DNA of 64,000 bases, from assembly GCF_009759665.1 (NCBI RefSeq), contig NZ_WQNE01000017.1, positions 108,319-172,318 of the forward strand, given 5' to 3'. Positions within the stretch are counted from its first letter, which is position 1; each line of letters opens with the position of its first letter. The notes beneath the pieces were generated by a model. The model made no database searches. It worked only from the letters and a program-made list of their open reading frames with translations, and was not told the DNA's origin. The translations under genes and the position numbers were made by a program. Source of the DNA: Bradyrhizobium cajani (lineage in GTDB: Bacteria; Pseudomonadota; Alphaproteobacteria; Rhizobiales; Xanthobacteraceae). Of the stretch, positions 41,226 through 50,591 are shown piece after piece.

Positions 41226-43391
41226 TCAGCCTGCCGCTTTCGCCTCGCGGCGCCGCGCGGTGAGAATGTATTCGGTGTAGCCGTTCGGCTGCTCGCGGCC
41301 CTTGAAGATCAGGTCGCTGGCGGCCTTGAAGGCTGTGCCGTCGAAGGCGGGCGCCATCGGCTTGTAGATGGGATCGCCGGCGTTCTGCTTGTCGACGACG
41401 ACAGCCATGCGCTTGAGCGACTCCATCACCTGCGCTTCCGTGATCACGCCCTGGTGCAGCCAGTTGGCGAGATGCTGGCTGGAGATGCGCAAGGTGGCGC
41501 GGTCTTCCATCAGGCCGACATCGTGGATGTCGGGCACCTTGGAGCAGCCGACGCCCTGGTCGATCCAGCGCACGACATAGCCGAGGATGCCCTGGCAGTT
41601 GTTGTCGATCTCCTGCTTGACGTCGTCGGGCGCCCAGTTCGACTTCGACACCGGAATGGTGAGGATGTCTGCGAGCTTCGCGCGTGGGCCGCCCTTGGTC
41701 AGTTCTTCCTGGCGCGCGATGACGTTGACCTGGTGGTAGTGCAGCGCGTGCAGCGTCGCCGCGGTCGGCGAGGGCACCCAGGCGGTGGTGGCGCCGGCCT
41801 GCGGATGGGCGAGCTTCTGGGCCAGCATGTCCGCCATCTTGTCGGGCGCGGCCCACATGCCCTTGCCGATCTGGGCGTGGCCGGGCAGGCCATCGATCAG
41901 GCCCATGTCGACGTTCCAGTCCTCATAGGCCTTGATCCAGGCCTGCGCCTTCATCTCGTTCTTGCGGATCATGGGACCCGCTTCCATCGAGGTGTGGATC
42001 TCATCGCCGGTGCGGTCGAGGAAGCCGGTGTTGATGAACATGATGCGCTTGGAGGCGCGCTGGATGCAGGCCTTGAGGTTGACGGTGGTGCGCCGCTCCT
42101 CGTCCATGATGCCGACCTTGAGCGTGTTCTCCGGCAGGCCCAGCATCTTCTCGACGCGGTCGAAGATCTCGCAGGTCAGCGACACCTCGTCCGGGCCATG
42201 CATCTTCGGCTTGACGATATAGGCAGAGCCGGTGCGGCTGTTCTTGACCTTCGAATTGCCCTTGAGGTCGTGAATGGCGAGCAGGCCCGAGACGGCGGCA
42301 TCGAGCAGGCCCTCCGGAATTTCCTCGCCCTTGTCGTCCAGCACCGCGTCGGTGAACATGTGGTGACCGCAATTGCGCATCAAGAGCAGGCTGCGGCCGT
42401 GCAGCTTGAGCTCGCCCTTGCCGTCCGGCGTCTTGTAGCTGCGGTCGGCATTGAGCGAGCGCGTCAGCGTCTTGCCGCCCTTCTCGAAATCGGCGGATAG
42501 CGTGCCGTTCATCAGGCCAAGCGTGTTGCGGTAGACCAGCACCTTGTCGTCGGCATCGACCGCGGCAACCGAATCCTCCATGTCTAGGATGGTCGAGACC
42601 GCGGCCTCCATGATCATGTCGGCGACGCCGGCCGGATCGTCCTTGCCGATCGCGCTGTTGCGGTCGATCTTCACCTCGACATGCAGGCCGTTGTTGACGA
42701 GCAGCACGGCGGACGGCGCGGCGGCATCGCCCTGGAAGCCGGCGAACTGCGCCGCGTTCTTCAGCGCGGTGGCGTTGCCGCTCTTCAGCTTCACCGCAAG
42801 CTGGCCTGCGACGACGCTGTAGGCGGTGACGTCGGTATGGCTGCCGGTCGCGAGCGGCGCGGTGGCATCGAGGAACGCCTTGGCCTTGGCGATCACCTTG
42901 TCGCCGCGCGCCTTGTTGTAGCCCTTGCCGCTCTCGGACGGATCGTGCGGAATTGCGTCGGTGCCGTAGAAGGCGTCGTAGAGCGAGCCCCAGCGCGCAT
43001 TCGCCGCGTTCAGCGCGTAGCGCGCATTGGTGAGAGGCACGACGAGCTGCGGGCCGCAGATCTTGCCGATCTCCTCGTCCACATTGGCGGTCTCGACCTT
43101 CTGCGTCGCCGGCTCCGGGACGAGATAGCCGATCTCCTTCAGGAAGGCGGTGTAGGCGTCGAGGTCGAACGCCTTGCCCTTATTGGCGCGGTGCCAATCG
43201 TCGATCTTGGCCTGCAGCGTGTCGCGCACCGCCAGCAGCGTGCGGTTCTTCGGCCCCAGATCCTTGATGATGGCGGCAAGCCCGGCCCAGAATGCATCCG
43301 GCGCGATGCCCGTTTTCGGGGCCGCTTCCTTGGCGATGAAGTCAAACAGGACGGGAGCGATCTTCAATCCGTGGGCGTCGACGCGTTTCAT
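41226..43391 (-). CDS. glcB: Malate synthase G
   Basis: The 721-residue enzyme condenses glyoxylate and acetyl-CoA to malate, in the glyoxylate shunt or glycolate use. It matches the single-chain G isoform in length and pattern: KAFDLDAYTAFLKEIGYLVP, ALNAANARWGSLYDAFYGTD, MIMEAAVSTILDMEDSVAAV, the region GIMDEERRTTVNLKACIQRA and the C-terminal domain with HQGVITEAQVMESLKRMAVV. The frame extends to 43529, but those 46 residues are foreign to the family, so I chose the ATG at 43391. No isocitrate lyase is nearby, so expression with aceA is not evident here. Confidence 0.96.
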   Translation of the reverse strand: MKRVDAHGLKIAPVLFDFIAKEAAPKTGIAPDAFWAGLAAIIKDLGPKNRTLLAVRDTLQAKIDDWHRANKGKAFDLDAYTAFLKEIGYLVPEPATQKVETANVDEEIGKICGPQLVVPLTNARYALNAANARWGSLYDAFYGTDAIPHDPSESGKGYNKARGDKVIAKAKAFLDATAPLATGSHTDVTAYSVVAGQLAVKLKSGNATALKNAAQFAGFQGDAAAPSAVLLVNNGLHVEVKIDRNSAIGKDDPAGVADMIMEAAVSTILDMEDSVAAVDADDKVLVYRNTLGLMNGTLSADFEKGGKTLTRSLNADRSYKTPDGKGELKLHGRSLLLMRNCGHHMFTDAVLDDKGEEIPEGLLDAAVSGLLAIHDLKGNSKVKNSRTGSAYIVKPKMHGPDEVSLTCEIFDRVEKMLGLPENTLKVGIMDEERRTTVNLKACIQRASKRIMFINTGFLDRTGDEIHTSMEAGPMIRKNEMKAQAWIKAYEDWNVDMGLIDGLPGHAQIGKGMWAAPDKMADMLAQKLAHPQAGATTAWVPSPTAATLHALHYHQVNVIARQEELTKGGPRAKLADILTIPVSKSNWAPDDVKQEIDNNCQGILGYVVRWIDQGVGCSKVPDIHDVGLMEDRATLRISSQHLANWLHQGVITEAQVMESLKRMAVVVDKQNAGDPIYKPMAPAFDGTAFKAASDLIFKGREQPNGYTEYILTARRREAKAAG

Positions 43392-43564
43392 GCTGGGCTT
43401 TCTTGTTGGAAATGGCTGTTTTTGGCTGCTTTTGACCCGACAGCAGCAAAATGCGCTCCAAGGGAGCGGCTTTCGGAGGCCTATTAGCCCCAAAATCGGG
43501 GCGGTGAGAAGACCCCAGGGGTTTGTCAAAATGTCAAGACGAGGTGTAGAGGCCCACGCCCGGT

Positions 43565-43665
43565 GTCATTCCCCGCGAAAGCGGGGAATCCAGTACGCCG
43601 CGGCTTCTCCGTATCCCAACGCTGTCTCTGGAATACTGGGTCGCCCGGTCGAGCCGGGCGACGAC
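43565..43665. repeat. Palindromic repeat (GTCATTCCCCGC family)
   Basis: GTCATTCCCCGCGAAAGCGGGGAAT at one end holds a hairpin, and CGCCCGGTCGAGCCGGGCG near the other end holds a second, while the ends GTCATTC and GACGAC partly pair. The element lies between glcB and the end of cysNC. I see no gene in the 293-bp interval 43392-43684. Confidence 0.7.
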
Positions 43666-43684
43666 AGTGGAGAGTAGGGCAGCC

Positions 43685-45622
43685 TCAAATATTCGCAGCG
43701 AGATCCACGACCTCGTCGAACAGCACGCCGGTCGTCTTCAGCATCTGCTCGATCTCGTCGGCCGCCTCGGCGACCGTCCGCGTCGAGGTGTCGATCACGA
43801 GCTCGGCGGCCTCGGGCTTCTCGTAGTCGTCGCCGATGCCGGTGAACGAGGTCAGTGCGCCGGAGCGGGCCTTCTTGTAGTGGCCCTTGGGGTCGCGTTC
43901 CTCGCACACTTCAGCCGGCGTCGCGACATGGATCTCGCGGAACGCGGTGTCGGCGATGCGGCGCGCGGTGGCACGGTCCTCGCGGGCCGGCGAGACCGCC
44001 GCAACGATCGCGATGTGGCCGTTGCGGGCGAGATGCGTTGCGACCTCGGCGAGGCGGCGGATGTTCTCGCTGCGATCAGTGGCGGAGAAGCCGAGATCGC
44101 TGTTGAGTCCGGCGCGCAGCGTGTCGCCGTCGAGCAGGATCGGCGAGCCGCCATTGGTGAACAGCCGCCGCTCCAGCGCCTTGGCCAGCGTCGACTTGCC
44201 GGAGGCGGGAAGGCCGGTGAGCCAGACCACGGCGCCGTTGTGATGGTAGCGTGCCGAGCGCTCGTCAGGTCGCAGCGCCGATTCCACCGGCACGATGTCG
44301 ACCGGCACGGCGCGCTGGCCGGCATCGACCGACAGCACCAGGCCGCCCCCGGCGATGCGCCCGGACACTTCGATCACGAGGCGTCCGGTGCGCGGATTCT
44401 CGGTATAGGGGTCGACGGCAATCGGGTTCGACAGCGAGATGTCGATCTCGCCGACATGGTTGCGGCCGATCGCCTTGTTCTCGGTGCTCGACAGCTCGCC
44501 GGGATCGACCGCCTTCTCGATGGCGACGACGGTGGCGCGGCTTTCCTTCGGCCCGCAGCGCACCAGCAGCTGGTCGCCCTTGGCGAGCGGCTTGTCGTGC
44601 AGCCAGAAGATCCGCGCGCGCAGCCGCCGCGTCTCGCGCGGGGCGCTGCCGGCATGCGCGATGATGTCGCCGCGCTCGATGAACAGCTCGCGGTCGAGCG
44701 TGATGCCGACCGAACGGCCCGCGCCCTGCCGTCCCGCGACCGGCGTCGCCGGCCAGCTTTCGACGGTCCTGATTTTCGCGATCTTGCCGGCCGGCATGAT
44801 CACGATCTCGTCGCCGGCAATCAGGCTGCCGGATTCGATGCGGCCCGCCACGATGCGGCGGTCGTCGAACTTGTAGATCGCCTGCACCGGCAGCCGCAGC
44901 GCCAGCGCTTCGAGCGGCCGCGCCGGCTCGAGCTGGTCGAGCGCCTCGACCACGGTCGGTCCCTTGTACCAGGAGATGCGGTCGGTGCGCGCGGCGACGC
45001 CGTCGCCGTCACGCGCGGAGATCGGGATCACGGCCGTCGGCGTCACGCCGAGGCCGCTCAGATGCGCCGAGATTTCGTCGCTGATGTCCTTGAAACGTTC
45101 GGCGGAGAAATCGACGCGGTCCATCTTGTTGACGACGATCGCGACCTGCTTCACGCCGAGCAGATGCAGGAGATAGCCGTGCCGCCTTGTCTGGTCGCGT
45201 ACGCCTTCGAGCGCGTCGATGATCAGCACCGCACCGTCGGCCTGCGAGGCGCCGGTGATCATGTTGCGCAGGAATTCGGCGTGGCCGGGCGCGTCGATCA
45301 GCACGATGTCGCGCGAATTGGTGCGGAAGCGGATCTGCGTGGTGTCGATGGTGATGCCCTGGTCGCGCTCGGTCTGGAGCGCGTCGAGCAGGAACGACCA
45401 TTCGAACGGCATGCCGCGCCGCGCGCTGACTGCTTTCAGCATTTCGAGCTTGCCCTCGGGCAGGCTGCCGGTTTCGTGCAGGAGGCGGCCGACCAGCGTC
45501 GACTTGCCGTGATCGACATGGCCGACGATGACGATGCGCACTTGCGGTCGCGTCGTGCCATTTGGCATCGACGTGGTGCCGTTCGGAGTGGCCGGCGAAG
45601 CCGTGGTGACGATCATGTTCAT
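43685..45622 (-). CDS. cysNC: Sulfate adenylyltransferase subunit 1 / adenylylsulfate kinase fusion
   Basis: The 645-residue fusion has a CysN GTPase (P-loop GHVDHGKSTLVGRLL near residue 34, then DAPGHAEFLRNMITGASQAD and NKMDR) and, from about residue 455, an APS kinase (WLTGLPASGKSTLAKALE near 470, ending before a Val-Asp-Leu-Ala tail). With CysD it makes adenylylsulfate from sulfate and ATP, driven by GTP hydrolysis, and then the kinase makes PAPS. Rhizobial relatives include NodQ. The frame extends to 45715; I chose the start at 45622, with 45616 as an alternative. It lies 22 bp after cysD, with which it is co-transcribed. Confidence 0.94.
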   Translation of the reverse strand: MNMIVTTASPATPNGTTSMPNGTTRPQVRIVIVGHVDHGKSTLVGRLLHETGSLPEGKLEMLKAVSARRGMPFEWSFLLDALQTERDQGITIDTTQIRFRTNSRDIVLIDAPGHAEFLRNMITGASQADGAVLIIDALEGVRDQTRRHGYLLHLLGVKQVAIVVNKMDRVDFSAERFKDISDEISAHLSGLGVTPTAVIPISARDGDGVAARTDRISWYKGPTVVEALDQLEPARPLEALALRLPVQAIYKFDDRRIVAGRIESGSLIAGDEIVIMPAGKIAKIRTVESWPATPVAGRQGAGRSVGITLDRELFIERGDIIAHAGSAPRETRRLRARIFWLHDKPLAKGDQLLVRCGPKESRATVVAIEKAVDPGELSSTENKAIGRNHVGEIDISLSNPIAVDPYTENPRTGRLVIEVSGRIAGGGLVLSVDAGQRAVPVDIVPVESALRPDERSARYHHNGAVVWLTGLPASGKSTLAKALERRLFTNGGSPILLDGDTLRAGLNSDLGFSATDRSENIRRLAEVATHLARNGHIAIVAAVSPAREDRATARRIADTAFREIHVATPAEVCEERDPKGHYKKARSGALTSFTGIGDDYEKPEAAELVIDTSTRTVAEAADEIEQMLKTTGVLFDEVVDLAANI

Positions 45623-45644
45623 GCGACGCTCGCGTCCTTGGAAA

Positions 45645-46550
45645 TCAGAGATAGCCGGCGACGCGCAGGCGCTCGAAAGCGTCTTCGGTCTCGTGGTCGA
45701 GGGCGCGTCCGGCACGCTCCGGCACCTTGGTCTGTTCGAGCTCGATCAGGATCTCGTCGATGCTCGATGCTGTCGATGCGACCGGATTGGTGATGTCCTG
45801 ATCGCCCAGCGAGCGATAGCGCTTGCCGTTTTGCGACAGATAGAGCGGGATGATCGGGATGTTCTCGCGTTTGGTGTAGGCCCAGATGTCGGCCTCGGTC
45901 CAATGCAGGATCGGATGGATGCGCAGATGCGCGCCTTGCGGCGGCGACGCATTGAAATGATCCCAGAACTCCGGCGGCTGGTCGCGCACGTCCCAATTGC
46001 CTTCTAACCCGCGCGGCGAGAACACGCGCTCCTTGGCGCGCGTCGCCTCCTCGTCGCGGCGGATGCCGGCGATCAGGCCGTCAAAGCCATATTTGGCGAG
46101 TGCCCACTTCAGACCTTCGGTCTTGCGTGCGGCGGAACGCGCAGCCGGCGGCAGCGTCGGGTCGACGGCATCGATCGGCGGGCAGGGCTCGACGCGCAGA
46201 TCGAGATCCCACTCTTTGCCGTAGTGATCGCGGAAGCGGTACATCTCCGGAAACTTCTTGCCGGTGTCGACATGAAGGGCCGGGAACGGCATGCGTCCGA
46301 AGAACGCTTTCCGCGCCAGCCAGATCATGACGTTGGAGTCCTTGCCGAGCGACCACAGCAGGGCGATCTTCTTCAGCCGGGCGAAGGCCTCGCGGAAGAT
46401 GTAGATGCTCTGCGCCTCGAGCTGGTCGAGATGGTCCATCGACGGGGCAAGCTCGGCAGAAAATTCTTGCGCGCGCACGCGCTCGGCCAGCGCCGGATTG
46501 CTCAGCCGATCAGCAGCGGAATCGTCCTTGAGAAGATGCATCTCTGCCAC
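45645..46550 (-). CDS. cysD: Sulfate adenylyltransferase subunit 2
   Basis: The 301-residue catalytic subunit adenylates sulfate. It is a PP-loop ATPase with ALLWSLGKDSNVMIWLARKA, then MPFPALHVDTGKKFPEMYRF, GLIAGIRRDEEATRAKERVF and RIHPILHWTEADIWAYTKRE, near-invariant in CysD proteins. Length is normal. It begins a minus-strand operon with cysNC, divergent from cysG across 133 bp that contain a large inverted repeat. Confidence 0.96.
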   Translation of the reverse strand: MAEMHLLKDDSAADRLSNPALAERVRAQEFSAELAPSMDHLDQLEAQSIYIFREAFARLKKIALLWSLGKDSNVMIWLARKAFFGRMPFPALHVDTGKKFPEMYRFRDHYGKEWDLDLRVEPCPPIDAVDPTLPPAARSAARKTEGLKWALAKYGFDGLIAGIRRDEEATRAKERVFSPRGLEGNWDVRDQPPEFWDHFNASPPQGAHLRIHPILHWTEADIWAYTKRENIPIIPLYLSQNGKRYRSLGDQDITNPVASTASSIDEILIELEQTKVPERAGRALDHETEDAFERLRVAGYL

Positions 46551-46585
46551 TTTGCGTTTGGAGGCGAAAATTCTATAGTTGCAGT

Positions 46586-46617
46586 GCGCAAGAGAAGAAA
46601 AAATTTTCTCTTTGCGC
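46586..46617. promoter_or_regulatory. Inverted repeat in divergent cysD/cysG region (candidate operator)
   Basis: GCGCAAGAGAA (46586-46596) and TTCTCTTTGCGC (46606-46617) pair with one bulged base, separated by an A/T-rich 9-bp centre. The repeat lies 36-67 bp before the cysD start and 67-98 bp before the cysG start. It is AT-rich against a GC-rich background, so it could be a sulfur regulator's operator for both operons. No such regulator gene is in the window. Confidence 0.5.
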
Positions 46618-46640
46618 GCTCGAAACGAGACATATATAGA
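46612..46640 (+). promoter_or_regulatory. Candidate cysG-operon promoter
   Basis: TTGCGC (46612-46617) and TATAGA (46635-46640) are spaced by 17 bp, 44 bp before the cysG ATG, and the -35 overlaps the right arm of the inverted repeat. This is consensus matching only. Confidence 0.35.
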
Positions 46641-46683
46641 AAATAATTCCAGTCAACCCCGTTTGTGGGGAAGCGAGTATCGC

Positions 46684-48108
46684 ATGCGGTTCTTGCCGGT
46701 GTTTCTCGATCTCAAGGCCGGTCCGGTGGTCCTCATCGGCGCGGGAGAGCTTTTGCGCGCCAAGCTGCGCGTGCTCACTGCCGCCGGCGCGCGCCTCCGC
46801 GTGCATGCGATCGACGGCGATCAGGATCTGAGCCTCAGCTCCGAGGACGCTGCGCGCGTTGAAATCGCATCCGACGATCCCCTGACGGCCGATCTCTCAG
46901 GCGTCATCGCCATCGTCTGCGCCGGCGCGGTCGATGTCGGCGTGGCGATGTCGGTGCGCGCCAAGGCGCTCGGCCTTCCCGTCAACGTCATGGACGATCT
47001 CGAGCATTCCAGCTTCATCTTCCCGGCGATCGTCGATCGCGGCGATGTCGTGGTCGCGGTCGGCACCGGCGGCACCTCGCCGGTGGTGGCGCGGCGCGTG
47101 CGCGAGAAGATCGAGGCACTGCTGCCGGCGCGCATCGGCGAGCTCGCCGAGTTCATTGGCGGCTTCCGCAAATCCATCAATGAGCGCATCGCCGAGTTTC
47201 CGCTGCGCCGCCGCTTCTGGGAGCGCGTCATCGACGGCCCGATCGGCGCCGCCGTGCTCGCCGGCCGTAAGGGCGAGGCGGATGCATCGCTCAAGGCTAT
47301 TGCCGATCCCTCCGCGTTCGCGCGTGCCGACAAGCCGGAGGGCTCGGTCGCGCTGGTCGGCGCCGGGCCCGGCGATCCCGATCTCCTCACCATCAAGGCG
47401 CTGCGCGCGTTGCAGGATGCAGACATCGTCTTCCATGACGAGCTGGTCTCGCCCGAGATTCTCGACCGCATCCGCCGCGACACCACGCGCGTTGCGGTCG
47501 GCCGCCGCGTCGGCAAGCCCGGCATCGGCCAGGACGCCATCAACAAGCGCATGATCGAAGCCGCGCAAGCTGGCCAGCGCGTGGTGCGGCTGAAGGGCGG
47601 CGATCCCTTCGTGTTCGGCCGCGGCGGTGAAGAAGTCGAAGCGTTGCGTGCAGCCGGCGTTGCCTATTCGATCATTCCCGGCATCACCGCGGGACTCGGC
47701 GGTGCCGCCGATTTCGAGGTGCCGCTCACCTATCGTCACGAAGCGACCCGCATCACCTTCCTCACCGCGCACAAGGCGCGCGATGCGGAAGTCGTGGACT
47801 GGTCGACGCTGACCGACGCCAGGATGACCGTCGTGGTCTACATGGGCATGACCGCCGCGCCCGCCATACGCGCCGGCCTGTTCGCGGCCGGCCGCTCGCC
47901 GGAGACGCCGGTCGGCGTGTTCGCGCGCGTCACGCGTCCCGATGCGCAAGGCGCGATCGGTACGCTGCGCAACTTGCCCGAGCTGGTGCGGCGGACCCAA
48001 GGCGGTCCCGCCATCCTCATCATCGGCGAGGTGGTCCGGCATGCCGGCTCGCTTCGTCGCCAAACCCCAAAGCAAATCATCTCTGACCTCCTGGAAGCAG
48101 CCGAATGA
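46684..48108 (+). CDS. cysG: Siroheme synthase
   Basis: The 474-residue trifunctional enzyme makes siroheme for CysI. Residues 1-200 form the precorrin-2 dehydrogenase/ferrochelatase domain (FLPVFLDLKAGPVVLIGAGE, VVVAVGTGGTSPVVARRVRE), and residues about 218-460 form uroporphyrinogen-III methyltransferase (VALVGAGPGDPDLLTIKALR, VGRRVGKPGIGQDAINKRMI, RLKGGDPFVFGRGGEE, VVYMGMTAAPAIRAGL). The frame is open upstream to 46579, in poor family context. Its stop overlaps the DUF2849 start (ATGA). Confidence 0.95.
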   Translation: MRFLPVFLDLKAGPVVLIGAGELLRAKLRVLTAAGARLRVHAIDGDQDLSLSSEDAARVEIASDDPLTADLSGVIAIVCAGAVDVGVAMSVRAKALGLPVNVMDDLEHSSFIFPAIVDRGDVVVAVGTGGTSPVVARRVREKIEALLPARIGELAEFIGGFRKSINERIAEFPLRRRFWERVIDGPIGAAVLAGRKGEADASLKAIADPSAFARADKPEGSVALVGAGPGDPDLLTIKALRALQDADIVFHDELVSPEILDRIRRDTTRVAVGRRVGKPGIGQDAINKRMIEAAQAGQRVVRLKGGDPFVFGRGGEEVEALRAAGVAYSIIPGITAGLGGAADFEVPLTYRHEATRITFLTAHKARDAEVVDWSTLTDARMTVVVYMGMTAAPAIRAGLFAAGRSPETPVGVFARVTRPDAQGAIGTLRNLPELVRRTQGGPAILIIGEVVRHAGSLRRQTPKQIISDLLEAAE

Positions 48109-48422
48109 CCTCTCCGCTTGAACAGAAGAAGATCAAAATCGCCGGCCCCTCGGTGGTGACCGCCAACCGCACCTGGGACGGCATCGTGGTTTACCGCACC
48201 GCCGCCAAGGGATGGTCCGCCGACCTCTCGGAAGCCGCGATCGTGCGAAACTCCGACGAGGCGAAAGCGTTGCTTGCGGAGTCCGTGGCCGATGACGTCG
48301 GCGCGATCGGTCCCTATATCGCGCCGGTACAGATCGGCGCGGACGGCAAGATCGTTCCCGGCAATCTGCGCGAACAAATCCGCCGCACCGGCGTCACCAT
48401 CGGACAGCCGGCCCAGGTTTAA
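48105..48422 (+). CDS. DUF2849 family protein
   Basis: The 105-residue product begins at the cysG stop (ATGA overlap) and matches DUF2849, a small family found beside siroheme and sulfite reductase genes. It shows KIAGPSVVTANRTWDGIVVY, then AKGWSADLSEAAIVRNSDEA and GAIGPYIAPVQIGADGKIVP. There is no signal peptide. A role in sulfite reductase assembly or activity is inferred from position. It ends 11 bp before cysI. Confidence 0.85.
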   Translation: MTSPLEQKKIKIAGPSVVTANRTWDGIVVYRTAAKGWSADLSEAAIVRNSDEAKALLAESVADDVGAIGPYIAPVQIGADGKIVPGNLREQIRRTGVTIGQPAQV

Positions 48423-48433
48423 GGCACGCACTT

Positions 48434-50089
48434 ATGTACGCTTACGACGAAATTGATCGCACGCTCGTCAACGAGCGCGTCTCGGAGTTCCGCGACCAGG
48501 TGAAGCGCCGTCTCTCCGGCGAGCTCACCGAGGACGAGTTCAAGATCCTGCGGCTCCAGAACGGCGTCTATCTGCAGCTGCATGCCTACATGTTCCGCGT
48601 CGCGATTCCCTACGGCACGCTGGCGACGAACCAGCTGCGGGCGCTGGCCCATGTCGCGCGCAAATACGACCGCGGCTACGGCCATTTCACCACGCGGCAG
48701 AACATCCAGTTCAACTGGATCAAGCTCGCCGAGCTGCCGGACGCGCTGGCCGATCTCGCCGATGTCGGCATCCACGCGATGCAGACCTCCGGCAACAACA
48801 TGCGCAACGTCACCTCGGACCAGTGGGCCGGGGTTGCGCCGGGCGAGATCGAGGATCCCCGCATCTGGTCGGAACTGATCCGCCAGCACACCACGCTGCA
48901 TCCGGAATTCTCGTTCCTGCCGCGCAAGTTCAAGATCGCGATCACCGCGTCGGACCATGACCGCGCCGCGATCAAGATCCACGACATCGGCCTGAAGCTG
49001 ATCAGGAACGAGAAGGGCGAGACCGGATTCGAGGTGCTTGTCGGCGGCGGTCTCGGCCGCACGCCGTTCATCGGCAAGACCATCAAGCACTTCGTCCATG
49101 GCCGCGACATCCTCAGCTACATCGAGGCGATTCTCCGCGTCTACAACCAGTACGGTCGCCGCGACAACATCTACAAGGCGCGCATCAAGATCCTGGTGCA
49201 CGAGCTCGGCATCGAGAAGTTCTCGCGCGAGGTCGAGGAGGAGTGGCAGCACATCCGCAACTCCTCGCTCCAGATCGACGACGAGGTGATCGAGGACATC
49301 CGCTCGCGCTTCACCTATCCGGCCTACGAGAAACTACCGCACATGCCGGACGAGCTGCGGCAGGCCGCGGCCGATCCCGATTTCGAGGCGTGGCGCAAGA
49401 ACTCGGTGGCCCCGCACAAGGTGCAGGGCTACTCCATCGTCACGATCTCGCTGAAGCCGATCGGCGGGCCTCCGGGCGACGCCACCGCCGAGCAGATGGA
49501 CGCGCTGGCCGATCTCGCCGACAGATATTCGTTCGGCGAGATTCGCGTTGGCCATGAGCAGAACCTGGCGCTGCCGCACGTCGCCAAGCGCGACCTGCCG
49601 GCGCTGTGGAAGGCGCTCGACAAGCTCGGGCTCGCGACGCCGAACGTCAACCTGATCACCGACATCATCGCTTGCCCCGGGCTCGACTATTGCTCGCTGG
49701 CGAATGCGCGCTCGATCCCGATCGCGCAGGAGCTGACGCGCCGCTTCGCCAACCACGAGCTCGCCAATCTGATCGGCCGCCTCCACATCAACATCTCCGG
49801 CTGCATCAACGCCTGCGGCCATCACCATGTCGGCCATATCGGCATTCTCGGCGTCGAGAAGAACGGCGAGGAGGTCTACCAGATCACCATTGGCGGCCGT
49901 GCCGACGAGAACGCCGCGCTCGGGACCCTGATCGGACCCGGTGTCAAGTTCGACGAGGTCGCCGATGTCATCGAAGACGTCGTGGAAGCTTATCTCGCGC
50001 TGCGCGAGCGGCCTGAGGAGCTGTTCATGGACACGGTGAAGCGCCTCGGCGTCGAACCCTTCAAGGAGCGCGTCTATGCCACTCGTTAA
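48434..50089 (+). CDS. cysI: Siroheme-dependent sulfite reductase
   Basis: The 551-residue protein is a nitrite/sulfite reductase hemoprotein with two ferredoxin-like repeats. Residues near 60 hold GTLATNQLRALAHVARKYDR and FTTRQNIQFNWIKL; the [4Fe-4S]/siroheme cysteines are in IACPGLDYCSLA (near 414-420) and SGCINACGHHHVGH (near 456-460). It reduces sulfite to sulfide. No cysJ flavoprotein is adjacent, so electrons probably come from ferredoxin or from another reductase. It overlaps the DUF934 gene by 14 bp. Nitrite as substrate is less likely in this context. Confidence 0.93.
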   Translation: MYAYDEIDRTLVNERVSEFRDQVKRRLSGELTEDEFKILRLQNGVYLQLHAYMFRVAIPYGTLATNQLRALAHVARKYDRGYGHFTTRQNIQFNWIKLAELPDALADLADVGIHAMQTSGNNMRNVTSDQWAGVAPGEIEDPRIWSELIRQHTTLHPEFSFLPRKFKIAITASDHDRAAIKIHDIGLKLIRNEKGETGFEVLVGGGLGRTPFIGKTIKHFVHGRDILSYIEAILRVYNQYGRRDNIYKARIKILVHELGIEKFSREVEEEWQHIRNSSLQIDDEVIEDIRSRFTYPAYEKLPHMPDELRQAAADPDFEAWRKNSVAPHKVQGYSIVTISLKPIGGPPGDATAEQMDALADLADRYSFGEIRVGHEQNLALPHVAKRDLPALWKALDKLGLATPNVNLITDIIACPGLDYCSLANARSIPIAQELTRRFANHELANLIGRLHINISGCINACGHHHVGHIGILGVEKNGEEVYQITIGGRADENAALGTLIGPGVKFDEVADVIEDVVEAYLALRERPEELFMDTVKRLGVEPFKERVYATR

Positions 50090-50591
50090 CGGCGGAAAGA
50101 TCGTCGACGACGGCTTCGTCAAGCTGGCCGTCGATACGCCGCTGCCCGAGGGCGGCGACATCCTGGTGCCGGCCGAACGTTTCCTCGGTGAAGCGGAAGG
50201 CTTGCTCAAGCGTGCCGGCAAGGTCGGTGTGATCTGGCCGAACAATCGCGACATCGGCGAACTCGTGCCGTATCTCGGCAAGCTCGCGACGGTCGCGCTG
50301 GTGTTCCCGACCTTCCGCGACGGCCGTGCCTATAGCCAGGCGCGCCTGCTGCGCGAGCGCCACAATTATCGCGGCGAGTTGCGTGCCACCGGCCAGGTGC
50401 TGCGCGACCAGTTCGTGTTCATGCTGCGCGCCGGCTTCGATGCCTTCGAGGTCAAGAAGCAGGCCGACGCGGAAGCCTTCATGCAGACCGCGAAGCGCTA
50501 TTCGGTGTTCTACCAGCCGACCGGCGACGGCCGGATCACGGCGCTGCACCGGCGCATGCAGCTGCGCCATTCGGAAGGTGTCGGCACGTGA
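50076..50591 (+). CDS. DUF934 family protein
   Basis: The 171-residue product matches DUF934, which accompanies cysI/cysH in many proteobacteria. It has ALVFPTFRDGRAYSQARLLR and RATGQVLRDQFVFMLRAGFD, and ends AKRYSVFYQPTGDGR. No signal peptide or catalytic motif is visible. It overlaps cysI by 14 bp and the cysH GTG start lies in its stop (GTGA), so all three are translationally coupled. A role in sulfite reduction is inferred from this context. Confidence 0.9.
   Translation: MPLVNGGKIVDDGFVKLAVDTPLPEGGDILVPAERFLGEAEGLLKRAGKVGVIWPNNRDIGELVPYLGKLATVALVFPTFRDGRAYSQARLLRERHNYRGELRATGQVLRDQFVFMLRAGFDAFEVKKQADAEAFMQTAKRYSVFYQPTGDGRITALHRRMQLRHSEGVGT

Noticed and set aside
43392..43564. Two TTGACA boxes upstream of glcB as promoters
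   Set aside because: No acceptable -10 at 16-18 bp from either box.
43667..45793. A 708-codon plus-strand frame opposite cysNC
   Set aside because: No recognised family; the opposite strand encodes a full CysNC with all motifs.
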